Below are positions 25,302 through 34,599 of a stretch of DNA of 64,000 nt, in pieces. Under the pieces are notes generated by a model. It was not told the DNA's origin. It was given only the letters and a program-made list of their open reading frames with translations, and did not search any database. Source of the stretch: SZUA-318 sp964412015 (GTDB lineage Bacteria > Gemmatimonadota > Gemmatimonadetes > Longimicrobiales > Gaopeijiaceae); the NCBI GenBank assembly GCA_964412015.1, contig CAYPMO010000011.1, positions 1 through 64,000 on the forward strand. Direction: 5' to 3'. Position numbers and translations under genes: made by a program. The stretch's first letter is position 1; each line of letters begins with the position of its first letter.

Positions 25302-26123
25302 ATGCGGATCGCGGTCCTGGGAAGCGGAAGCTCGGGCAACGCCACGCTCGTCCGGGCGGGCAATACGTTGGTCCTCGTGGACGCGGGGTTCAGCGCGCGG
25401 GATCTGGCCCGCCGCATGGAGCGCCTCGGGGTGGCGCCCGAGGAGATCCGCGGAATCATCGTCACGCACGACCACGGTGACCACACCCGGGGTATGGGTG
25501 TGTTCGCACGCCGGCACGGAACACCCCTCTGGCTCACCGACCGCACACGCGACGCGTGTGCCGCGCTCCTCCGAGGGGGAGAGGAAGTCCACGTCTACCG
25601 GCCGGGGCGGCCGTTCCTGGTGGGCGACGTGCGGGTGGAGCCGTTCATCACGGTACACGACGCCGCCGATCCCGTCGGAGTCGCGCTGGTGGACGAATGC
25701 ACGGGGCACCGCCTCGGCCTCGCCACCGACCTCGGCCGGCCTACCGCGCAGATCCGGCACGCGCTCTCCGGCTGCGACCTCCTCATCCTCGAAGCGAACC
25801 ACGACGACCTGCTGCTGGCCGCGAGTCCGTACCCCTGGTCGGTGAAGCGCCGGATCGGGTCGAGCCACGGGCACCTCTCCAACGAGGCGGCCGCGCAGTT
25901 CGCGATCGAGCTCAACCATCCGCGGTTGGCCGGCGTCATCCTCGCGCATCTGTCCGAGGAGTGCAACCGTGCGGATCTCGCGCTCCGGGTGGTGGGCGGC
26001 GCCCTTCGGCGGGTCGGGTGGAAGGGGCACCTCCAGGCAGCGGATCAGCACGAGCCGACGGATTGGCTCGATGTGGAAGAGCTGCGGACACGGGAAGGCC
26101 CCGCGCAGTTTACGCTGCTATAG
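25302..26123 (+). CDS. YycJ/WalJ-like metallo-beta-lactamase-fold hydrolase
   Basis: A 273-residue MBL-fold protein starting MRIAVLGSGSSGNATLVRAG, with the metal site THDHGDHTRGMG and downstream conserved ATDLGRPT, EANHD and SSHGHLSNEAA segments. Members near YycJ are thought to act as nucleases or in cell-wall/DNA-linked functions; the substrate is not known. It is the last gene of the plus-strand operon and is followed by a strong terminator. Confidence 0.85.
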   Translation: MRIAVLGSGSSGNATLVRAGNTLVLVDAGFSARDLARRMERLGVAPEEIRGIIVTHDHGDHTRGMGVFARRHGTPLWLTDRTRDACAALLRGGEEVHVYRPGRPFLVGDVRVEPFITVHDAADPVGVALVDECTGHRLGLATDLGRPTAQIRHALSGCDLLILEANHDDLLLAASPYPWSVKRRIGSSHGHLSNEAAAQFAIELNHPRLAGVILAHLSEECNRADLALRVVGGALRRVGWKGHLQAADQHEPTDWLDVEELRTREGPAQFTLL

Positions 26124-26179
26124 CGGAGCGCGCGCGCTCCACGCTACGGCGAGGATGAGGGGCCGTGGCGCTCCGGGGT

Positions 26180-26218
26180 ACCCGTGCGCAGCACGGGTCG
26201 CGGGGTGCTCCCCTTTTT
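26180..26218 (+). terminator. Intrinsic terminator after the nucleotide-sugar operon
   Basis: An 8-bp stem ACCCGTGC/GCACGGGT with a three-base loop (26180-26198) is followed by a GGGG-TGCT-CCCC hairpin (26202-26213) and TTTTT (26214-26218). Confidence 0.8.
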
Positions 26219-26294
26219 CAGCGACCTGTTAACTTGATCGAGCCGACTCGAGCGGACCGTGACGTCGGTGACTCTCTCTGCGCGGGGGACAAGC

Positions 26295-26855
26295 ATGGCA
26301 TCGGCAGGCGTCCGGAACGTCGGGCTCGGCCGCATCGTGGCGGTGGGGCTTTCCTGCATTCTGCTCACGTCGTGTGGCGACAGCGTCACGGGACCCGAGC
26401 CCGCCGCTTCGTTCTCGGAGCTGTTCGGCCCCTTCCTGGTCAAGGCGGACGGGAGCACGGTGGACGTGCAGGTCCTCGAGGGAACGACCCTCATCGGCAT
26501 CTACTTCGCGTCGCGATCCTGCCCCGCGTGCGCCGGATTCACCCCGCAGCTCGTGAGCGTCTACAACGAGTTGCGCGGCGCTGGCGAGTCGTTCGAGGTC
26601 GTGTTCGCCAGTGCGGACGGCAGCAGCGAGGACTTGCTCGCCTACATGCAGGAATACGACATGGGCTGGCTGGCGGTCCCGTTCGAGGGCGGGACGATCA
26701 CGGAGCTGGCCAGGCGATACGACGTCCAGTGGATCCCCACGCTCATCGTGATCGACAGCGAGCGCGAGACCGTCTCGATGACGGGTCGCGAGGACATCCT
26801 CGATGGGGGCGCCGCGGCGTTCGACGACTGGGTGGCCGCGAGCCAGGCGCCCTAG
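26295..26855 (+). CDS. Thioredoxin-fold lipoprotein (TlpA/nucleoredoxin-like)
   Basis: A 186-residue exported lipoprotein with lipobox LTSC (Cys27) and a thioredoxin-type active site CPAC (Cys76/Cys79) in YFASRSCPACAGFTPQLVSV, plus the cis-Pro segment VQWIPTLIVID. The fold resembles tryparedoxin/nucleoredoxin-like periplasmic proteins. I use the ATG at 26295, which has GGGGGA upstream, and not the GTG at 26259. It converges on the outer-membrane protein gene with a four-base gap. Confidence 0.78.
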   Translation: MASAGVRNVGLGRIVAVGLSCILLTSCGDSVTGPEPAASFSELFGPFLVKADGSTVDVQVLEGTTLIGIYFASRSCPACAGFTPQLVSVYNELRGAGESFEVVFASADGSSEDLLAYMQEYDMGWLAVPFEGGTITELARRYDVQWIPTLIVIDSERETVSMTGREDILDGGAAAFDDWVAASQAP

Positions 26856-26859
26856 CCTC

Positions 26860-28770
26860 TCAGTCGCTCCCGAGTCCCCTGAACGCGACCTGGACGCTCG
26901 TCCCGAATCGCTGATAGAAGTCGTTCCCGAACCCTGTCTCGCTCCGGGACCACTCTGCCCGGAACGCCAGGGTGCGGGTGGCGCCGAGCGGTCGGGTAAA
27001 TTGCAGGGCGAGGATGGAGCCCGTGTCCTGGTCCGAGGGCGCTACCCTCCGGTCCTCGGAACCGGGGTTCAGATAGTTCTGGCGGGCCAGAGCGCCGTAC
27101 GCCTGGAGGGAGCCCTTCCCCCAGGGTGCCGAGAGCACCAGCGCGGCGCGCCCCGATCGGTAGTCGTAGGCCGGAAGTCGGGAGTCGTTCCAGGTCGCTC
27201 CCGCGGAGAGCCGCACGACCACCCGTCCCTCGTGGGACCAGTCCCCTCCGGCTCCCAGTCGGGTATCCTCCCGGCGCGGATCCGCCTCGAGGGCAAAGGC
27301 GTGACGTGACGCCAGCAGCGACAGCCTTGCGGAGTGCGAGGCGCCGTATCGCGCTAACGCGACCGAGGCGTTGACCCCGTGGCGGCTCAGGGCCTTCCAG
27401 TCCTCGGGCCCGTAGCGAACCCAATCACCCCCACCTCCCACCTCCAGGGTCCAGGGGGAGCGCAGCGCGACGGCAACCCGGGTGGCCACGCCACCCTCCC
27501 TCCGCCCCGGCTCGAGGTACGCGGGAAGCGGCAGCGGGTCCGAGAGAAAGCGGCCCTTCTGCCAGGATGTCACCTGCCACCGGAAGGCTCCGGCACCGAT
27601 AGCCCCGGTCAGGGTCTCGCGGACCTCGGCTCCCATCTCCGCCGAAGAACCCGGGTCGAGGTGGACGGAGCGGGTTCCCAACCACGGCTCCACCGTGAGC
27701 TGCGTGCTCGGGCCGAGGACCCGGGTGAAGAGGAACGACGTACCGACCTTCAGGCTGAGCCCCGATCGTCCTTCGCCTTGGCGTCGGAAACCCAGGAAGC
27801 CCACGCTGACTCCCGTCTCCCGGGTCACGCCCCCGACCGCCTCCCCTTCCTCTGGAGACGCGGATCCGGAACGCCCCGAGTGAACCGCGAGCCGCTCGAG
27901 GAGTCGGTCCAACGACGCGACGGTGACGCCCGCGGCCGATCCCCCTTCCCCCGTGCCTCCGCCCTCCGGCCGAACGTGCTCGAGGGGCATGTCCGCCGGC
28001 GAAGCGGAAAAACCGGTCGGACAGGACGAGGGGTCGCAACCCGGCTCCGCGGCGCCTCCCGTCTCGGCACGGACAGAGGGCGGCATTCCCGTCTCATCGA
28101 ACACCCTGAGGTACCCCAGGAAGATGCGGAGCTCGTCCCGGATCCGCTCCAACCTGTGCAGGCGCGCGCGCTCCCCGGCGACGACACGCTCGAGCGCGGA
28201 CAGCGTGGAAGCCCCGGCGCGGAGGGGATGGACCCCCATGCCCCGACGTTCGGGAGTCCGAAGCGCGTCGATCTCTGCCTGCAGCGCACGCGCCTGCACC
28301 TCCAGGGCCGGCCGCCCCTCCGGGTCGGCTTCGCCGGCTGCGCGGCGAGCGGCTTCGCACTGCCCCTCCAACACCATGATAAGGTCGCACGTCGCCGCCG
28401 CGACGGCGGAGTCGGCCTCCACGAGCTGCTCGTCGAGAAAAGCGATGCTGTCCGCGAGGCGCTGGGCCTCTCCCAGGAGTTCGGTCCTACGACCTCGGGA
28501 TCCCCTTGGGTCGGAGGCGATTTCCTCGGCGACCGCCAGGAATCGGAGCGATGCGTCGAGCCTCTGAGCCTCCAGGACTTCCATCCTTCGGCATGCCACC
28601 GCGTGCGGAAACCGCGGGTCACCGAAGTCCATGAGCGTCTGCGCGAGGGCGGACGACCCGCGTGAAGACCCCAACAGGAAAAGCACCCACCAGCAAACGG
28701 TACGCGACACGATCACCGGAGCCGATCCCACCCACCCGACCCTGACGGGCTGCTGTCGTGCGGAACGCAT
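26860..28770 (-). CDS. Outer-membrane protein with helical N-terminus and C-terminal barrel
   Basis: A 636-residue protein with signal peptide (about 20-45, ending SSALAQ), a helical region of about 200 residues (LEAQRLDASLRFLAVAEEIA, ERVVAGERARLHRLERIRDE), a Ser/Gly-rich linker, and a C-terminal part of alternating hydrophobic strands that ends FYQRFGTSVQVAFRGLGSD. The alternating pattern and aromatic residues suggest an outer-membrane beta-barrel preceded by a periplasmic coiled coil, somewhat like TolC-type or capsule-export proteins in reverse order. I do not recognise a family. Confidence 0.65.
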   Translation of the reverse strand: MRSARQQPVRVGWVGSAPVIVSRTVCWWVLFLLGSSRGSSALAQTLMDFGDPRFPHAVACRRMEVLEAQRLDASLRFLAVAEEIASDPRGSRGRRTELLGEAQRLADSIAFLDEQLVEADSAVAAATCDLIMVLEGQCEAARRAAGEADPEGRPALEVQARALQAEIDALRTPERRGMGVHPLRAGASTLSALERVVAGERARLHRLERIRDELRIFLGYLRVFDETGMPPSVRAETGGAAEPGCDPSSCPTGFSASPADMPLEHVRPEGGGTGEGGSAAGVTVASLDRLLERLAVHSGRSGSASPEEGEAVGGVTRETGVSVGFLGFRRQGEGRSGLSLKVGTSFLFTRVLGPSTQLTVEPWLGTRSVHLDPGSSAEMGAEVRETLTGAIGAGAFRWQVTSWQKGRFLSDPLPLPAYLEPGRREGGVATRVAVALRSPWTLEVGGGGDWVRYGPEDWKALSRHGVNASVALARYGASHSARLSLLASRHAFALEADPRREDTRLGAGGDWSHEGRVVVRLSAGATWNDSRLPAYDYRSGRAALVLSAPWGKGSLQAYGALARQNYLNPGSEDRRVAPSDQDTGSILALQFTRPLGATRTLAFRAEWSRSETGFGNDFYQRFGTSVQVAFRGLGSD

Positions 28771-28802
28771 GGCGAACGGTGTCGCGACGGTCTGGCGAGC
28801 TT

Positions 28803-31472
28803 CTAGAGCGACTCGAACCTCCCCTGGAAGAAACGGAGCTTTTCGGGCTCGTAGACGAAGCGGAGTCCCTTGATGCTCTCCCGCTTCTCCCATACGCGTG
28901 CGATGCCGTCGGCCACGGCCTTCATGTGGTCGTTGGTGTACACGCGACGTGGGATCGTGAGTCGCACCAGCTCGAGCGCAGGCCGATAGTTCTCGCCCGT
29001 TTCGGGATTCCTACCCTTCGAGACGTTGCCGCGCTCCATGGCGCGCACCCCTGTCTCCACGAAGATCTCCGAGGCCAGCCGCTGCGCCGGGTACTCGTCC
29101 TGGTCGATGTGGGGCAGGAACCGCTTCGCGTCCAGGAATACCGCATGCGTCCCCACGGGCGTCACGATCGGTACGCCCGCGTCCTCGAGCATGCGCCCGA
29201 GGAGCTGCGTCTGCCGCACACGCGAGCGGATGTAGCGGTCGTCCACCATCTCCTCGACGCCCCGCGCGATCGCGGCCAGATCGGCCGTGGCCAGACCGCC
29301 GTCGGTCACGTTGCCCTCGTAGATGCGCAGCAGCTCCTCACACTCCTCGGCCCACTCGGCGTTGTCACGGAATGCGAGCAGCCCGCCGATATTGATGAGG
29401 AAATCCTTCTTGCCGCTCACCGTGCAGCCGTCGCCGTACATCATCATCTCGCGGAGGATGGCCTTGACCGGCGTCGAGGCGTAGCGCGCGTCCTTCCATT
29501 GGATCATGTACGCGTTCTCGACGCAGCGCGTCGCGTCGAAGAACACCGGGATCCCGAGTGCCGAGCAGTACGCATAAACCTCCTTCATGTTGTCCATGCT
29601 CACGGGCTGGCCGCCCGCCATGTTCACCGAGTGCTCGAACGAGATGTAGGCGACCTTGTCCGCGCCGTGCTCGTCCACGACGGCGCGGAGCTTGGCCATG
29701 TCGATATTCCCCTTCCACGGAAAGTCGCTCTGGGGATCGTGGGCCTCGTCCACGATGACGTCCACGAAGACGCCGCCGGCCATCTCCTGGTGGAGCTTCG
29801 TCGTGGTGAAGTACATGTTGCCCGGAACGAGCTGGCCGGGCCGGATCATGACCTGGCTGAGCAGGTGTTCGGCCGCCCGCCCCTGGTGCGTGGGGATGTT
29901 GTACTGATAGCCGAACGCGTCCTCCCACACCTTGATGAGCCGGTAGTACTCTTCCGACGTGGCGGGTGTGGCTTTGGCCGCGTCATATGCGGCCCACTGA
30001 TCCGTGCTCATCGCCGACGTTCCCGAGTCGGTCAGGAAGTCGATCGTCACATCGGCGGACGGAAGCAGGAACGTGTTGTACCCGGCGGCACGGATGGCCT
30101 GCTCGCGCTGCCCGCGCGTGAGCACCCCCACACGCTCGATCGTGTGGATCTGGTACGGAAACGTCTCGAAGGTGACCGGCTCGAGGTCCGGGAAGACCCA
30201 ATGGTACGACATCTGGTCGCGCCACGGCCCCTCGTCCAGCACCTGGAGGCCCGCGATCCGATCCGCCTGCTTCACGAGCGAGATGATGGCGGCGGCCACC
30301 TGGTCGAGTTGCTCGTTGGTCATCGCCAGGCGCGGGATCTGGACCGGGACGAGCCCCTCCGAACCCCTGCGGTGCATGGCGACGGCACGCACGCCGCAGA
30401 GGAGATAGAGCGCCGCACTGAACGTGTCGCGCGCCGTCGCGCCCGCCTGCGGCAGCACCGTATCCGCGCGAACGTAGGCCCCGTCGCAACCGCGCTCGAG
30501 GGGTACGCCTCCATCGCGCAGGCGCTGCGTGAAGCGCTCCGTCTGGTGCATCACCCAGTGCACCTCGTCCTCATCCCCCATCTCCTCGATGCCACGCGCC
30601 ACGGCCTCGAGGGTCCGCCCCGCCATCCCGCCGTAGGTGTGCAGGCCCTCGAAGACGACCACCTCGTTGATGAAGTGCTCGTGGTCCGCGGGGTTGTCGG
30701 TGGAGAGGATCCCACCCGTGTTCGCCTTGGGATCCTGGGCACCGTCCATCTGGAGGACGTGGCTCGTCTTCACCATGACCTTCACGAGGCTCCGGATGTC
30801 CCGGTCCGCCTGGCCGGTTTCGTGACGCTGGATGTACCAGGCGTTCTCGATGATCCGGGAGCCGTCCAGGACCAACCGTGCGCCGTGCCTGTCCGCGACC
30901 TCGCGCACCGCGCGCAGGTTCGCCAGGCTGATCGGGTGTTGCCCGTCCGCGAAGGCTTGAACGTCGACGATCGGCGTCTTGCCGCGCTTCAAGACGTCTT
31001 CCAGATGGGCGAGGTCCACGTTCCCCGTGAAGACCGGCTCGGCGCGGTCGCGCACGTCCGCGACCTCGATGTCACGCGGCACGAGCACGTCCATGCGATC
31101 GCGCCCGTTGCTCGGGACGACCGAGCCTGCGGGCACCATCGTCGAGAAGATCAGCTTCGTGGACCCGAGGATGTTGTGCGTGGGACACACGTATCCGTGG
31201 CCGAGCACGTCGGCCACCGCGCGCTGGAGCCGCTCGAAGTTCCGGCTCCCCGCGTATGCCTCGTCGCCCACGAGCTGGCCGGCGCGTTGCTCCTGGCTCA
31301 TCGCGCTCGTTCCGCCCGACGTCATGTCGAAGGTGATCTGGTCAGGAGTGAGGTTGAAGACATTGAAGCCGGCGTCGGCGAGGTTCTCCTTGCGTTCCTC
31401 GAGTGAGGGGAAGGCCAGTAGCCGGACGGTCTTGATCTTGTGGGGCTCCGCGACGGGGGAAGGGCGGCTCAT
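28803..31472 (-). CDS. Tandem fusion of two tyrosine phenol-lyase/tryptophanase domains
   Basis: An 889-residue PLP lyase made of two domains of about 430 residues. The C-terminal domain (about 425-889) has THQGR (528-532), FDATRCVENAY (645-655) and SGKKD with the PLP Lys (688/689), and a C-terminus (LTIPRRVYT, LRFF) closer to tyrosine phenol-lyase than tryptophanase. It lacks GDEAYAGS and YGGLAGR. The N-terminal domain (about 1-424) has GDEAYAGSRNF (69-79) and YGGMAGR (280-286) but THNIL instead of THQGR and MDGAQD instead of SGKKD. Each half therefore lacks what the other has. Substrate is tyrosine, tryptophan or related. Confidence 0.88.
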   Translation of the reverse strand: MSRPSPVAEPHKIKTVRLLAFPSLEERKENLADAGFNVFNLTPDQITFDMTSGGTSAMSQEQRAGQLVGDEAYAGSRNFERLQRAVADVLGHGYVCPTHNILGSTKLIFSTMVPAGSVVPSNGRDRMDVLVPRDIEVADVRDRAEPVFTGNVDLAHLEDVLKRGKTPIVDVQAFADGQHPISLANLRAVREVADRHGARLVLDGSRIIENAWYIQRHETGQADRDIRSLVKVMVKTSHVLQMDGAQDPKANTGGILSTDNPADHEHFINEVVVFEGLHTYGGMAGRTLEAVARGIEEMGDEDEVHWVMHQTERFTQRLRDGGVPLERGCDGAYVRADTVLPQAGATARDTFSAALYLLCGVRAVAMHRRGSEGLVPVQIPRLAMTNEQLDQVAAAIISLVKQADRIAGLQVLDEGPWRDQMSYHWVFPDLEPVTFETFPYQIHTIERVGVLTRGQREQAIRAAGYNTFLLPSADVTIDFLTDSGTSAMSTDQWAAYDAAKATPATSEEYYRLIKVWEDAFGYQYNIPTHQGRAAEHLLSQVMIRPGQLVPGNMYFTTTKLHQEMAGGVFVDVIVDEAHDPQSDFPWKGNIDMAKLRAVVDEHGADKVAYISFEHSVNMAGGQPVSMDNMKEVYAYCSALGIPVFFDATRCVENAYMIQWKDARYASTPVKAILREMMMYGDGCTVSGKKDFLINIGGLLAFRDNAEWAEECEELLRIYEGNVTDGGLATADLAAIARGVEEMVDDRYIRSRVRQTQLLGRMLEDAGVPIVTPVGTHAVFLDAKRFLPHIDQDEYPAQRLASEIFVETGVRAMERGNVSKGRNPETGENYRPALELVRLTIPRRVYTNDHMKAVADGIARVWEKRESIKGLRFVYEPEKLRFFQGRFESL

Positions 31473-31701
31473 GGCGAGGTTTGCTCCGGATCCGCAGGAT
31501 CGTGTTGTGTGCGTCCGTCGCGCGCTCGCCCCGACGCGGCACCGCTCGCGCGTTGCGGGCCCGCGGGGGACGTACGGCGCGATCGCGACTCCGAAATCTC
31601 AGCGGACGCGCCGGTGGGCGGTGTCAGGAAATTCCCCACAGCGAGCGGGACCCGTGCGCTGGTTACGCCGGGGAGGCCGTCCCGATTCGGCTGTGGTGTC
31701 T

Positions 31702-34152
31702 CTATTCCGAGCGCAACACACGGATCGGGTCCACGCGCGCGGCCCGCGCCGCCGGGATCGCAGCCGCCGCCGCCGCGACCGCGGTCAGAAGGAGCACCAC
31801 GACCCCGTAGGTCCATGGATCCGCGGCGCTCACACCGAACAGCAGGTTCTCGATCAGCCGCGTAAGCGCGAGCCCCCCTGCGAGACCGGCCAACAGCCCC
31901 AGTCCGACCATTCGGAGGCTCTGCCGCAGCACGAGATCCCGTATGTCGGTGCCCCGGGCGCCGAGCGCCATCCGCACGCCGATCTCGCGAAGGCGCTGCC
32001 CGACGCCGTAGGAAACGACGCCGTAGACGCCCACGATCGCGAGGATGAAGGCGATGCCCGAGAAGAGACCGATCAGGAAGGCCACGAAGCGCTGCGGGCC
32101 GAGCGCCTCGGTGACGATCGACTCCATCGGCTGGATCCGGGCCACGGCGAGCGAGGGATCCAGCCCGGACACCGCGGCCCGGACCTCGCCGGCAAGCGTC
32201 GCGGGGTCGCGGGTCGAGCGGAGCACCCACTGCAGGGAGCGCGACGGCGCCTGCGGATAGGAGAGGTACATCGAGACGCGTCCACCGTCCCGAATGCCGA
32301 AGTAACGCGCGTCCGCGGCGACGCCCACGATCTCCCACAGTTGCGGGCTTTCGGGGCTCCCCAGGTTGAGACGCCGGCCGAGAGGACTCCCATCGGGAAA
32401 GTACCTCCGCGCGAACGTCTCGTTGATGACGACCACGCGCGGCGCCCGCTCCTCGTCCGACCTCGTGAGCCAGCGACCCTCGAGGAGCGGCATCCCCATG
32501 GTCGCCGGGTACTGCGCCGTCACCCGGCGGATCCAGACCGCCTGGTCCTGCCCGGGAGAGAGCGGAGCCTGCCCCTCGACCAGGAACGAGACGTCGGTCC
32601 CGAAGCCCGTCAGGGGGAGCCAGGAGGTGGCGCCGACCGTGCTCACGCCCGGCAACCCCGTAAGGCGACGTTCCAGCTCGCGCACGAAGCCGCGGAGGGC
32701 GTCCGCGTCGGGATACCGGGACGAGGGGAGCCCGACCTGCATCGTCAGCACGCCCTCCGGCCGATACCCGAGGTCGGTGGCGCGCAGGTTCTGGAGGCTG
32801 CGGACGAGCAGTCCGGCGCCGGCCAGCAGCATCAGCGCCAGCGCGATCTGCGTGGAGACCAGGGCCCCACGAGCCCGGACGGTGCGCGCCCCTCCGCCCC
32901 CACCACCGCGGCCCCCCTCCCTCATGCCCACATCGAGGTCCCGCCGCACCGCCCGCAGGGACGGGACGATCCCGAAGAGCGCACCCGCGAACGCGGTGGC
33001 GCCCAGGGCGAACGCGAGCACGCGCCCGTTCACCGAGATGCCGGCCAGGCGAGGCGTCTCCGGCGGCGCGATCGAAACCAGGAAGTCGGTTCCCAGCCAG
33101 GCCAGCGCCAGTCCGGCGGTTCCCCCCAGTACCGCCAACAGGGCGCTCTCGGTCAGAAGCTGCTCGGCGAGCCGCCTCCTGCCCGCGCCCAGCGCCGAAC
33201 GCACGGCGAGCTCGGTCCCACGCGTCGTGCCACGCGCAAGCACGAGGTTCGCGACGTTCGCGCACGCGATCAGCAGGACGAACGTCGCGGCGCCGAGCAG
33301 GGCCAGCAGCGCCGTCCGGCTCTCACCAACGAGATCCTCCAGCAGCGGGCGCACCAGAAAACCGGCGTCCGTGTTCGTCTCCGCGTATTCGGACTCGAGT
33401 TGGCGCGCGATCCCGTCCGCCTCGGCGCGCGCGGCCTCCAGCGTCGCTCCGTCCGCGAGCCGGGCGACGACCCGAAGGCATGCGTTACCCCTCGGGCAGG
33501 AGGGGTCGGCCGGGTCCTCCCGGAGCGTCATCCAGAGCTCGGCGTCGGCCACGAACGGCGCGCGGAAGCCGGCCGGGAGCACGCCGATCACCTCGAACGG
33601 CTGGTCGTTCACCGTGAGGACCGAGCCCAGCGCGCGCGGATCGCCCCCGAACGAGCGGCGCCAGAACCCGTCGGAGAGGAGGACGGTGCCCGGCGAGCCC
33701 GGGCGGTCGTCCCCGGGCGCGAAGCCCCTCCCGAGCGCGGGCGAGACCCGGAGCACCCGGGAGAACATCCCGTGCGTCACGTATCCGGCCGCGATCTGCT
33801 CGGGGTCGCCGAGCCCGGTCACGGTCGGGGCCCCGCCGGCCCACGCGCCGACCGCCTGCAGGGAGCGGCTGCGCCGCGCCACGTCCGAGAAGTCGTCGTA
33901 GTTCATCCACTCGTCGACAGGACCACCCCTGCGTGAGAGGTCGGTCCACACCGCGACCAGCCCCTCAGGCTCCGGGAACGGCAGCGGCCGGAACAGGATC
34001 CCGTCCACCACGGAGAAGATCGCGGTCGTCGCTCCGATCCCGAGTGCCAGCGTGAGCACGGTCACGGCCGTGAACGCCCGGTTCTTGAGCACCTGGCGCA
34101 CCCCGTAGCTCGCGTTCTGACGCAGTCGATCCCACAGCTCGAACCTCCGCAT
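31702..34152 (-). CDS. MacB-like orphan ABC permease (ADOP type), first copy
   Basis: An 816-residue membrane protein with the duplicated FtsX-like permease layout typical of Acidobacterial duplicated orphan permeases: first helix AVTVLTLALGIGATTAIFSVVDGIL, MacB-like periplasmic core, then two permease blocks with ACANVANLVLARGTTRGTEL and VSYGVGQRLREIGVRMALGA. No ATPase gene is adjacent. The ATG at 34152 has GGAGAGG upstream. A PadR regulator precedes it, a common pairing. The upstream 100 bases hold a remnant of the family's N-terminal domain. Confidence 0.86.
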   Translation of the reverse strand: MRRFELWDRLRQNASYGVRQVLKNRAFTAVTVLTLALGIGATTAIFSVVDGILFRPLPFPEPEGLVAVWTDLSRRGGPVDEWMNYDDFSDVARRSRSLQAVGAWAGGAPTVTGLGDPEQIAAGYVTHGMFSRVLRVSPALGRGFAPGDDRPGSPGTVLLSDGFWRRSFGGDPRALGSVLTVNDQPFEVIGVLPAGFRAPFVADAELWMTLREDPADPSCPRGNACLRVVARLADGATLEAARAEADGIARQLESEYAETNTDAGFLVRPLLEDLVGESRTALLALLGAATFVLLIACANVANLVLARGTTRGTELAVRSALGAGRRRLAEQLLTESALLAVLGGTAGLALAWLGTDFLVSIAPPETPRLAGISVNGRVLAFALGATAFAGALFGIVPSLRAVRRDLDVGMREGGRGGGGGGARTVRARGALVSTQIALALMLLAGAGLLVRSLQNLRATDLGYRPEGVLTMQVGLPSSRYPDADALRGFVRELERRLTGLPGVSTVGATSWLPLTGFGTDVSFLVEGQAPLSPGQDQAVWIRRVTAQYPATMGMPLLEGRWLTRSDEERAPRVVVINETFARRYFPDGSPLGRRLNLGSPESPQLWEIVGVAADARYFGIRDGGRVSMYLSYPQAPSRSLQWVLRSTRDPATLAGEVRAAVSGLDPSLAVARIQPMESIVTEALGPQRFVAFLIGLFSGIAFILAIVGVYGVVSYGVGQRLREIGVRMALGARGTDIRDLVLRQSLRMVGLGLLAGLAGGLALTRLIENLLFGVSAADPWTYGVVVLLLTAVAAAAAAIPAARAARVDPIRVLRSE

Positions 34153-34252
34153 CCCAGCCTCTCCTTCCCGGGTCATCCTCGTCTTCACCCGATCCACATC
34201 CCCGAAGCGTCGGCGCGCCGGAAGACGCGCCGCACGCGGTGGTCCCGGTCGG

Positions 34253-34594
34253 TCATGCCGTACCACCCTCGGCCAGCGCCTTGGCCACCGCCTCCGAATA
34301 CCGCCGCCAGGTGCTCGCCTCTTCCTCGAGGCAGCGCCTGCCGGCCGCCGTGAGCGAATAGTACTTGGCGCGACGGTTGTGCTCGCTCACGCCCCAAGTC
34401 GCCTGGACCAACCTGCGGCGCGCGAGCCGGTGGAGCGCCGGGTACAGCGTGCCTTCCTCCACGAGAAGCGTCCCGTCGGTGGCGGCCGCGATCCACTCCG
34501 AGACCGCGTAGCCGTGCTTTTCGCCCACACGGAGAGCGTTCAGGATCAGCAGATCCAACGTCCCGCGGAAAAGGCTCAGGTTGTCCGCGCCCAT
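34253..34594 (-). CDS. PadR-family transcriptional regulator
   Basis: A 113-residue winged-helix protein starting NLSLFRGTLDLLILNALRVG and containing KHGYAVSEWIAAATDGTLLV, EEGTLYPALHRLARRRLV and RRAKYYSLTAAGRRCLEEE, a PadR signature. The ATG at 34594 is preceded by a GGGGAG that is part of the downstream operator. It sits directly before the orphan permease, so it probably represses both genes from the promoter at 34619-34648. Confidence 0.92.
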   Translation of the reverse strand: MGADNLSLFRGTLDLLILNALRVGEKHGYAVSEWIAAATDGTLLVEEGTLYPALHRLARRRLVQATWGVSEHNRRAKYYSLTAAGRRCLEEEASTWRRYSEAVAKALAEGGTA

Positions 34595-34599
34595 GCTCT

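Noticed and set aside
28758..31406. 882-codon plus-strand open frame opposite the lyase fusion
   Set aside because: Composition and lack of homology mark it as a shadow of the minus-strand gene, which has clear family motifs.
31473..31701. Gap upstream of the lyase fusion examined for a leader peptide, T-box or tryptophan-type attenuator
   Set aside because: No Trp- or Tyr-rich short frame and no terminator hairpin seen; promoter not identifiable with confidence.
30979..33936. 985-codon plus-strand open frame opposite the lyase fusion and the first orphan permease
   Set aside because: It spans two well-supported minus-strand genes and their gap; low-complexity Arg/Pro/His sequence.
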